Source of the DNA: Actinomycetes bacterium
Lineage (GTDB): Bacteria > Actinomycetota > Acidimicrobiia > Acidimicrobiales > Palsa-688
Direction: 5' to 3'
Length of the DNA: 5,086 bases
NCBI GenBank assembly: GCA_021815935.1
Contig: JAKAZH010000146.1
Span: 1 to 5,086, forward strand
Notes under the pieces: generated by a model
Told to the model about the DNA's origin: nothing
Database searches by the model: none
Seen by the model: the letters and a program-made list of their open reading frames with translations, nothing else
Program-made: the position numbers and the translations under genes
Shown here: positions 1-4,569 of the stretch, piece after piece
Layout: the number at the start of each line of letters is the position of its first letter
Position numbering within the stretch: the stretch's first letter is position 1

Positions 1-108
1 TCTTGGCCGTCTTTTGTTCACGGCCCTTCCGGACCAATTGCGCGATTGTCGGCAACAGAACCTCTCGTCGACTTGTTGTAGGTGATGGGAAAACTAGTGA
101 TTGGGCCC

Positions 109-122
109 CCGGGGAAACCCGG
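109..122 (+). other. GC hairpin with GAAA tetraloop
   Basis: CCGGG (109-113), GAAA (114-117) and CCCGG (118-122) form a perfect 5-bp stem closed by a GNRA-type loop. A shorter one of the same style, CCC-GAAA-GGG, lies at 172-181. No T-tract follows, so a factor-independent terminator is unlikely. They could belong to a structured transcript or be chance in GC-rich DNA. No known RNA family was recognised. Confidence 0.25.
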
Positions 123-268
123 TTCGTGGCGCTAGGCGGCTCGCACCTGCCCGAGCCTGGCACCTACCAGACCCGAAAGGGCCCTCGTCGGTGTCAGTCC
201 AAGGCGCGTTGCAACCCGGCCACAAGGCCAACGTGTATGTTAGCGCACCCTGCGAGCTCACGGCGAAA

Positions 269-283
269 GGCCCGAACCGGGCC
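269..283. other. Short GC-rich inverted repeat
   Basis: GGCCCG (269-274) and CGGGCC (278-283) pair perfectly around the loop AAC. There is no flanking T-tract on either strand. It may act as a weak transcript-end hairpin for a gene before the window, or may be chance in GC-rich DNA. Confidence 0.25.
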
Positions 284-340
284 CTAACGAGCAGGCCAAC
301 GCCCCGGACCCGCCCGCACCCCCCTCCGGCCCCTCCTTTG

Positions 341-380
341 GCCCCTCCCGGACCCTCCCGGACCCTCCCGGACCCTCCCG
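341..380. repeat. 10-bp tandem repeat; G-tract array on the minus strand
   Basis: Three exact copies of GACCCTCCCG (351-380) are preceded by one variant copy, GCCCCTCCCG (341-350), with further degenerate CCCCTCC-type blocks back to about 315. Read on the minus strand, each unit is a GGGAGGG block separated by TCC, so the array meets the simple G3+N1-7 pattern for an intramolecular G-quadruplex several times over. The unit length is not a multiple of three, in keeping with a non-coding location. It ends 8 bp before the AT-rich palindrome at 389. Confidence 0.85.
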
Positions 381-388
381 CGCAAACG

Positions 389-429
389 ATTGATACTTTA
401 TACAGCTATAGCCGGTATAAAGTATCAAT
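389..429. promoter_or_regulatory. 41-bp AT-rich palindrome, possible operator or recombination site
   Basis: The arms ATTGATACTTTATAC (389-403) and GTATAAAGTATCAAT (415-429) are perfect 15-bp inverted repeats. The 11-bp centre contains a second, independent 8-bp palindrome, GCTATAGC (405-412), offset by half a base from the outer axis. The element is about 75% A+T in the arms, in sharp contrast to its surroundings. It begins 58 bp beyond the transporter stop in that gene's direction of transcription. Possible roles are an operator for a dimeric or tetrameric repressor of a gene beyond position 1, a site-specific recombination or integration site (two arms around a spacer, as in lox or FRT), or a transcript 3'-end hairpin. 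No T-tract follows on either strand, which weakens the last option. The structure is directly visible; the role is not. Confidence 0.7.
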
Positions 430-486
430 AGTTTCTGAAGCTCGTCTGGAAGCACCGAAAAACATCCACGACCAAAGAGACCGAGC

Positions 487-1371
487 TCACAGCGGCGGCT
501 GCACCACCACCGGATGCACCGGGTCTCCAGCCTCACGCCGTGCCAGCTGTATCGCCGCAGCCGCCATTACCACGAAACCGACTACCTGGGCGAGCACGGC
601 AAGCGCGTCCGCGTTGAGGCGCTCCTGGAAGGCGACCATTCCGATGATCACAGACGCTGCCGGGTCGGCGACAGTCAGCGCGGGCATCGAGCGGCACAAG
701 GGACCGGCCCGGTAGGCCATCTGGGTCAGCAGGATGGAAGCCAGTCCCACCGCCACCAGCCCGTAGAGCGGCCAGGTTGTAAACGTGTTCGAGATCCCAC
801 TGTGGACGATCATCGTGATCTCCTTGAGCAGACCGGCGACGAGCCCATAGCCGACACCAGCAGCCATTCCGAGCAGGGCAGGCCCAGCCCGTGCGAGCAG
901 CCGGTGCCGCCGAGTTCCAGCCAGCGCAAGCAATCCGACTAATAACGAGCCGCCGAGAGTTGACCACGCAAGTCGGTCAGGGTCCACCGCTTCCAGGCCA
1001 GCAGTCGGTCTGGCCGCGACGAGGAAGACGGCTAGACCTCCCACGAGCACCGCGGCAAGAAGCCACTCTCGCATTGAAGGGCGGCGCTTCTCTACGATCG
1101 CGCTGAGAGGTAGAGCAAAAAGCAGCCCCGAGATGAGCAAAGGCTGCACCACCGCCAGCTCTCCCCCGTCGAGAGCGAGGACGTGCAAAGCCAAGCCTAC
1201 GACCGCCACGACTCCGCCGATCAGCCACGCCGGCGTCGTCAGGAGATGACCCAGCAAGCGATGGACCCGACCGTCGGGCGCCCGGCGGGCGCTGTGGTGC
1301 TGGAGGATGCTGGAGGTCGCCGCAGCGAGCGCGGATGCGAGGGCCATGACGACGATCGTGATCTGACTCAT
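487..1371 (-). CDS. DMT-superfamily (EamA/NIPA-like) membrane transporter
   Basis: A 294-residue, very hydrophobic protein with about nine predicted membrane segments, near residues 3-23, 47-67, 72-92, 102-120, 136-152, 162-182, 200-217, 236-249 and 255-275. The segments fall into two similar halves, as in the drug/metabolite transporter superfamily. The start MSQITIVVMALASALAAATS followed by LQHHSARR, and the GELAVVQPLL stretch, resemble actinobacterial DMT proteins related to NIPA magnesium transporters. Substrate cannot be predicted. The ATG at 1371 is chosen over a longer frame beginning at 1539 for three reasons: the upstream 56 residues are an arginine-rich shadow of the glycosyltransferase gene; GGAG (1379-1382) sits 7 bases before the ATG; and the ATG overlaps the glycosyltransferase stop as ATGA, implying translational coupling. 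The last 15 residues are a hydrophilic tail. It probably acts in the cytoplasmic membrane with the pathway of the gene before it. Confidence 0.88.
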   Translation of the reverse strand: MSQITIVVMALASALAAATSSILQHHSARRAPDGRVHRLLGHLLTTPAWLIGGVVAVVGLALHVLALDGGELAVVQPLLISGLLFALPLSAIVEKRRPSMREWLLAAVLVGGLAVFLVAARPTAGLEAVDPDRLAWSTLGGSLLVGLLALAGTRRHRLLARAGPALLGMAAGVGYGLVAGLLKEITMIVHSGISNTFTTWPLYGLVAVGLASILLTQMAYRAGPLCRSMPALTVADPAASVIIGMVAFQERLNADALAVLAQVVGFVVMAAAAIQLARREAGDPVHPVVVQPPL

Positions 1372-2669
1372 CGTGTCGCTCCGCCGCCGAGTGGGACGCC
1401 GAGTGGGACGCCGAAGGGGACGCCGAAGGGGACGGCCGGCGACCCGCCACTCGAGAAAACATCGCCGATCTCGCAAGGCAACGCACCTCCGCCGCGCCTT
1501 CCCTGGATGCGTGCAGCACGCTCGTACAGCTTCTGGCACGATCTCTCCACTGCGACCCAGTCGACGGCGGCGGGTTGTATCCGGTTGTGCACGGCTGCCC
1601 TGGCAAGGATCTCCGGTGAACGTGCGAGCGAAACGATCGTCTCGCTCATCGCCGCGTCAGAGTCGACCAACCAACCTTCGACACCGTGGCGGATGAAGTC
1701 GGCTACCCCCGTGCCAGTCCTTGCGAGAACGGGCAGGCCGGCGGACCGGGCCTCCAAGGCAGCGATACCGAACGACTCGAGGGATGCAGGCGCAACGAAC
1801 AGGTCTGACCTCGCGAACACCGATCGGATCTCGGCCCGGCTCGCTCGACCTCGCAGATGGACCCACCCGGACATTGAGTGCGCGTCGAGGTATGAGGCGA
1901 TGTCAACTATCTGCGGACCGTCACCCAGGATCTCGACGCTGAGTCGTAGCGATGACGGAAGGATCATGCGGGCGCGCCGCAGGATATGGGCCAGCTGGAC
2001 GACCCGTTTTCGCGGCGCGAGGCGCGACACGGCGACAATCCGCAGTTCGTTCGGAGCCGGGGGGGCGGGGTCGACCTCCCAGTCCGAGGGTTCCACACCG
2101 TTCGCAAGGACGGTAACGTCGCCCCGTCGCCCGACTATCTTGCGAAGCGGTCGGGCGGCCGCATTGCTGACCGCAGACCACGCCACGGGCCAGTCACCCC
2201 ACCCGCAGAGTAGGTCTGCCCCGTCGAAGAGCGGCGTGGCCTTGGCCCACATCGAATGCACGGTCGCCACTGTCGGCACTCCTCGCCTCGATGCGTCGCG
2301 CGCAACGAGGAACGCAAGCGGGGAGAAGCTGCTGGCGTGCACGTGCACGATGTCGAACTGGCCGCCAGCTACTCGGGCAGGCCCGAAGCGGGCGCGCCTA
2401 TACCTAATCTTCTCCGCCGGCTGCTCCCCCTTGCGCGCAACGTCCGTCTCCTCGAAGGGCCGTCGCCCGGACCCGACATTGACGACATCCACCCTCTCGC
2501 CGTGCCGAAGGTCCGCACACGATCCGACGGTTGCGCCGCAACTGCCATTCGTGATGTTAAATATCGTCACGTCATGCCGAGCAGCCTGCCGCGAAGCCAA
2601 GTCGTGGACTTGTAACTCGATCCCACCCAGGCGCGGCAGGTAGCAGTCCGTCACATGAGCGATTCTCAC
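1368..2669 (-). CDS. GT4-family glycosyltransferase
   Basis: A 433-residue GT-B fold retaining glycosyltransferase, expected to move a sugar from a nucleotide sugar to an acceptor in the cytoplasm. The N-terminal Rossmann domain begins RIAHVTDCYLPRLGGIE, with the glycine-rich acceptor loop at about residues 11-18, then FDIVHVH (105-111) and TVHSMW (136-141). The C-terminal domain has VAVSRLAPRKR (212-222), LGDGP (248-252) and the family signature EX7E, E298 to E306 in ESFGIAALE, which contacts the donor sugar nucleotide. The GTG at 2669 is chosen because GGGAG (2676-2680) lies 6 bases upstream and homologues begin MRIAHVTD; a TTG at 2702 would add 11 unlikely residues. From about residue 389 the protein leaves the conserved fold and ends in a low-complexity tail with four VP(F/L)G repeats. 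It is first in a coupled operon with the transporter and divergent from the PIG-L deacetylase. That pairing suggests an MshA/PigA-like GlcNAc transfer, but donor and acceptor are unproven. Confidence 0.93.
   Translation of the reverse strand: MRIAHVTDCYLPRLGGIELQVHDLASRQAARHDVTIFNITNGSCGATVGSCADLRHGERVDVVNVGSGRRPFEETDVARKGEQPAEKIRYRRARFGPARVAGGQFDIVHVHASSFSPLAFLVARDASRRGVPTVATVHSMWAKATPLFDGADLLCGWGDWPVAWSAVSNAAARPLRKIVGRRGDVTVLANGVEPSDWEVDPAPPAPNELRIVAVSRLAPRKRVVQLAHILRRARMILPSSLRLSVEILGDGPQIVDIASYLDAHSMSGWVHLRGRASRAEIRSVFARSDLFVAPASLESFGIAALEARSAGLPVLARTGTGVADFIRHGVEGWLVDSDAAMSETIVSLARSPEILARAAVHNRIQPAAVDWVAVERSCQKLYERAARIQGRRGGGALPCEIGDVFSSGGSPAVPFGVPFGVPLGVPLGGGATR
1379..1385 (-). promoter_or_regulatory. 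Ribosome binding site of the transporter gene
   Basis: GGCGGAG on the minus strand ends 7 bases before the ATG at 1371. It lies inside the last codons of the glycosyltransferase gene, immediately after its 12-bp repeat, and decides the start of the transporter. Confidence 0.6.
1386..1433. repeat. 12-bp tandem repeat (4 copies) in the glycosyltransferase C-terminus
   Basis: On the plus strand there are two copies of GCCGAGTGGGAC (1386-1409) followed by two copies of GCCGAAGGGGAC (1410-1433). The two halves differ by two bases, so expansion appears to have happened in pairs or from two founder variants. On the coding (minus) strand the units encode VPFG, VPFG, VPLG, VPLG, residues 413-428 of the glycosyltransferase. 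Copy-number change would keep the reading frame. The array ends just before the downstream gene's ribosome binding site. Confidence 0.9.
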
Positions 2670-2728
2670 CTCAGGCTCCCGGCGTGAGAACTTGAGCGGC
2701 AAGCGAGGCTCACTGCAAGGATGTGTTC
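2670..2728. promoter_or_regulatory. Divergent intergenic region between glycosyltransferase and deacetylase
   Basis: Only 59 bp separate the two proposed GTG starts. The gap contains the glycosyltransferase ribosome binding site on the minus strand (2676-2680) and the deacetylase one on the plus strand (AAGGA, 2717-2721). I see no clear TANNNT -10 box on either strand inside it, so at least one promoter probably lies within the opposing gene or is a weak, activator-dependent one. The short spacing makes coordinated control of the two genes plausible. Confidence 0.5.
2717..2721 (+). promoter_or_regulatory. Ribosome binding site of the deacetylase gene
   Basis: AAGGA ends 7 bases before the GTG at 2729. 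The alternative GTG at 2723 would lie only one base after it, too close for use, so this site favours the 2729 start. Confidence 0.55.
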
Positions 2729-2744
2729 GTGGACCCCCACGAAC
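2725..2744. promoter_or_regulatory. Perfect inverted repeat across the deacetylase start codon
   Basis: GTTCGTGG (2725-2732) and CCACGAAC (2737-2744) are perfect 8-bp arms around ACCC. The GTG start at 2729-2731 lies in the left arm, 3 bases after the ribosome binding site. In RNA this is an 8-bp, largely GC stem with a 4-nt loop that would bury the start codon. In DNA it is a 20-bp palindrome at the edge of a divergent promoter region, suitable for a repressor. Which role applies, if either, cannot be read from the sequence. Confidence 0.5.
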
Positions 2745-3766
2745 CGACGCGACGACGGCGGACGCCTCCCTACACTGTCGTCTCCTTCCACGCGCATCCC
2801 GACGACGAGGCGCTCCTCACTGGGGGCACCCTGGCACGCTCGTGCGCACAAGGACACCGTGTGGTCATCGTCTGCGCCACCGGCGGGGAGATGGGCCTCG
2901 CATCGGCGGCCGCGTTGGGCGACGCAAGAGGAACAAGAACAAGCGGCGGCCTCGGGTCGCTGCGTCGCGAGGAGCTTCAGCGCGCGGCTGCAGCGCTCGG
3001 CTGTACCGAGGTCCGCTTCCTCGACTACGCCGACTCCGGCTTTACTCCGTCCAAGCCGTCCTCCGACGCACCGCCCTCCGACGCACCGCCCTTCGACGCA
3101 CCGCCCTCCGACACCCCTACTTCGAGCGTGTCGCCGCCCTTCTCCCAGGTGCCGACCGACGAAGCCGCCGCACGGCTCGCCGCGATTCTCGTCGAAGTCG
3201 ACGCCGACGTGATCACTATCTACGACCCTTCCGGTGGCTACGGGCATCCCGATCACGTCGCGGTTCACGAAGTCGGTGTCGCTGCGGCCAGGTTGGCCGG
3301 CACCCCCGTCGTCCTCGAAGCGACCGTCGACCGCCGACTCCTCACCACGGCACTCCGGGTCCTCAACGCCGTTGGCGTCACGCGACTGCTGGGCGTGAAC
3401 AGTCCCGAATGGGAACCCCGACGCTTCGAAAGCTCGTTCTCGGAACCTGCTCGGATAACGCACAGCGTCCACGTAGGCCGGTACGCGAGGGCGAAACGGG
3501 ACGCTATGGCTGCTCACGGGTCTCAAGCCGCGGGCGGTCCTTCGGTGCGGACCCTCGCCGTCTTCGCCCGCCTGCCCCTCGGCGTCTTCCGTGCCGTGTT
3601 CGCACGAGAGTGGTTCGTCGAGCGCGGTCGACCACCAAGCGGACGGAGAATCGACGACATCTTCTACTCCATACGTGCGGCAGGGCGCGATGATGCGCGA
3701 GGCGGCGGGCGGCGGCGAGCTGTCGGTCATAGACGAAATCTCCGCGGCCCGTCGACCGCTGAATGA
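2729..3766 (+). CDS. PIG-L (LmbE-like) family zinc-dependent N-deacetylase
   Basis: A 345-residue protein of the PIG-L family, which removes the acetyl group from N-acetylglucosaminyl compounds (MshB, BshB, GPI PIG-L) or acts as an amidase in related pathways. The family signature AHPDDE is at residues 22-27; by comparison with MshB, His23 and Asp26 would bind the metal and Asp25 be the general base. The second motif GGYGHPDH ends at His176, with His173 and His176 matching MshB His144 and His147. MshB-like enzymes are nearer 300 residues. The excess here comes from a (S/F)DAPP repeat loop at residues 112-130, between the DYADSGF strand and the next helix, and from a Gly/Arg-rich tail after DDIFYSIR (309-316). 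That tail has poor third-position bias and may be a post-frameshift extension. The start at GTG 2729 is set by AAGGA 7 bases upstream. Divergent from the GT4 gene, which suggests a transfer-then-deacetylate pair. The substrate is unknown, and I do not assign it as MshB. Confidence 0.92.
   Translation: MDPHEPTRRRRTPPYTVVSFHAHPDDEALLTGGTLARSCAQGHRVVIVCATGGEMGLASAAALGDARGTRTSGGLGSLRREELQRAAAALGCTEVRFLDYADSGFTPSKPSSDAPPSDAPPFDAPPSDTPTSSVSPPFSQVPTDEAAARLAAILVEVDADVITIYDPSGGYGHPDHVAVHEVGVAAARLAGTPVVLEATVDRRLLTTALRVLNAVGVTRLLGVNSPEWEPRRFESSFSEPARITHSVHVGRYARAKRDAMAAHGSQAAGGPSVRTLAVFARLPLGVFRAVFAREWFVERGRPPSGRRIDDIFYSIRAAGRDDARGGGRRRAVGHRRNLRGPSTAE
3062..3115. repeat. 15-bp tandem repeat in the deacetylase loop
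   Basis: TCCGACGCACCGCCC is repeated at 3062-3076 and 3077-3091, again with one change (TTC for TCC) at 3092-3106, followed by a decaying partial copy (TCCGACACC) from 3107. It encodes SDAPP, SDAPP, FDAPP, SDTP at residues 112-130. The unit is five codons, so gain or loss keeps the frame. It sits in a surface loop that is variable in length in the PIG-L family and adds a proline-rich acidic linker. Confidence 0.9.
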
Positions 3767-3908
3767 GGGCGAAGTCTACAGCGACCCGACCCGCCAAGTG
3801 TGGATCAGTCGTACCGGCGGTCACGCCCGGCAAGCGGTCGTATGCTGCGACGCATGGACAACGAACAGCTCTGGCAAGAAGTGGACCTCTACATCCACGA
3901 CAGGCTGA
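3693..3908 (+). CDS. Possible small ORF or gene remnant between deacetylase and methyltransferase
   Basis: A 71-codon frame starting at tandem ATGs (3690, 3693), with AGGG (3682-3685) 7 bases before the second one. The sequence begins MREAAGGGELSVIDEIS and contains EVYSDPTRQVWISRTGG; I recognise no family. Up to the proposed promoter at 3841 the third positions are G or C in 39 of 51 codons counted from 3690 (hand count), against 12 of 22 in the overlapping deacetylase tail (3698-3763). This looks like a change of coding frame near 3690. The last 18 codons overlap the methyltransferase gene and read as low-complexity Thr/Ser, a likely shadow. It may be a real small protein, the degraded start of an older gene, or the true continuation of the deacetylase or the methyltransferase after a frameshift. 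No membrane segment or signal peptide is visible. Confidence 0.3.
   Translation: MREAAGGGELSVIDEISAARRPLNEGEVYSDPTRQVWISRTGGHARQAVVCCDAWTTNSSGKKWTSTSTTG
3841..3846 (+). promoter_or_regulatory. -10 element for leaderless methyltransferase transcript
   Basis: TATGCT fits the actinobacterial TANNNT -10 pattern and ends 7 bases before the ATG at 3854, the spacing expected when transcription begins at the A of the start codon. No Shine-Dalgarno sequence precedes that ATG, which supports a leaderless start. A -35 box is not clear; GGTCAC at 3819-3824 is the best weak candidate. Confidence 0.45.
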
Positions 3909-4552
3909 TAGGCGCCGACCCGGCGCTGGAAGCCGCCTTGGAGGAGTCGGACCGGGCGGGCCTGCCGCAAATCGCTGTATCGGCCGCCCAGGGCAAGATG
4001 CTGCATCTTCTCGCCAAGGCGATCGGCGCCGTACGGATCCTTGAGATCGGCACCCTCGGCGGGTACTCCACGATCTGGCTGGCCCGGGCGCTACCCGAAC
4101 ACGGCAAGCTCATCAGCCTCGAGGTCGATCCCCACCACGGCGAGGTCGCATCCGCGAACGTCGCGAGAGCCGGCCTCTCCGACCGGGTCGAAATCCGGGT
4201 CGGGCGGGCCATCGACTCCCTGCCGACTCTGCGCGACGAGCTCGCCCGATCGGCGGACGGCCGAGCCTTCAATCAAGCCTTCGACATGGTGTTCATCGAC
4301 GCCGACAAGCCATCCACGTCCGCCTACTTCGAGCACGCCGTCGAGATGACCAGGCTCGGGGGGCTGATAGTCGTGGACAACTCTGTGCGTCGCGGCAGGA
4401 TCGCCGACCCCTCAGATAGCGATCCGAACGTTTTGGGGATGCGTAACTTCCACGACCTTCTCGCAGGACGCTCCGACGTGCAGGCGACGACAGTTCAGAC
4501 GGTCGGCTCGAAAGGCTACGACGGCTTCACCCTCATATACGTGGGTTCCTGA
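3854..4552 (+). CDS. Class I SAM-dependent O-methyltransferase (CCoAOMT/COMT-like)
   Basis: A 232-residue protein of the Methyltransf_3 family, the usual length for bacterial cation-dependent catechol-type O-methyltransferases. SAM-binding motif I is LEIGTLGGYS (63-72). The acidic end of beta-2 is LEVD (89-92), with Glu90 expected to hold the ribose. VFIDADK (146-152) and GGLIVVDN (169-176) supply Asp149, Asp175 and Asn176, matching the metal ligands of plant CCoAOMT. It would methylate a hydroxyl, commonly on a vicinal diol or catechol, in the cytoplasm; the substrate is not deducible. The ATG at 3854 is preferred because the protein then begins MDNEQLWQEV like its homologues and because a -10 box sits at the leaderless distance. 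ATG 3842 and a GTG at 3800 are in frame but have no better ribosome site. It lies 87 bp after the deacetylase stop and is probably transcribed on its own. The C-terminus DGFTLIYVGS is intact. Confidence 0.93.
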   Translation: MDNEQLWQEVDLYIHDRLIGADPALEAALEESDRAGLPQIAVSAAQGKMLHLLAKAIGAVRILEIGTLGGYSTIWLARALPEHGKLISLEVDPHHGEVASANVARAGLSDRVEIRVGRAIDSLPTLRDELARSADGRAFNQAFDMVFIDADKPSTSAYFEHAVEMTRLGGLIVVDNSVRRGRIADPSDSDPNVLGMRNFHDLLAGRSDVQATTVQTVGSKGYDGFTLIYVGS

Positions 4553-4569
4553 TCGGCTCCGGATCCGAC

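Larger units (their letters stand above)
1..486. other. Gene-free region downstream of the transporter gene
   Basis: No open frame here has a recognisable product, a convincing ribosome binding site and actinobacterial codon bias together. The first 80 to 90 bases are open on the plus strand in all three frames and could hold the C-terminus of a gene that starts before the window, but no family is recognisable. Roughly 100-300 contains several short GC hairpins, two of them closed by GAAA loops. Positions 300-380 are a pyrimidine-rich tract on the plus strand ending in a 10-bp tandem repeat, and 382-480 is clearly more AT-rich and contains a long palindrome. Longer open frames crossing this region run through the repeat and the end of the transporter gene and look like shadows. 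If a minus-strand gene lies beyond position 1, this could be its upstream regulatory region. Confidence 0.6.

Noticed and set aside
172..215. Cobalamin-riboswitch-like string (AAAGGG ... TCGGTGTCAGTCC ... GCAAC)
   Set aside because: Only scattered box-like bases match, the conserved core and flanking stems do not line up, and no cobalamin-related gene follows on the plus strand.
389..429. Palindrome as a rho-independent terminator of the operon
   Set aside because: The stem is AT-rich and neither strand has a T-tract directly after it. This is kept only as a minor alternative.
101..715. Plus-strand 204-codon frame across the intergenic region and transporter end
   Set aside because: It runs through the 10-bp tandem repeat and the palindrome, then antisense to the transporter. 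There is no family resemblance and its Pro-rich stretch comes from the repeat.
1372..1539. N-terminal extension giving a 350-residue transporter
   Set aside because: It is an arginine-rich shadow of the glycosyltransferase 3' end, including the 12-bp repeat read as RRPLRRPTRR. ATG 1371 has a good ribosome site and overlaps the upstream stop as ATGA.
1183..2643. Long plus-strand open frame of 486 codons antisense to the operon
   Set aside because: Composition is Arg/Ser/Thr/Pro-rich with no motif, and it is explained by codon bias of the two minus-strand genes, which have clear family motifs.
2666..3730. Minus-strand open frame of 354 codons opposite the deacetylase
   Set aside because: The plus-strand frame carries AHPDDE and HPDH; the minus frame is low complexity (repeated GG-RCV units are just the 15-bp repeat in reverse).
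4553..4569. Terminator between the convergent methyltransferase and hydrolase genes
   Set aside because: The gap is 17 bp; it holds only the 8-bp palindrome CGGATCCG with no loop and no T-tract.
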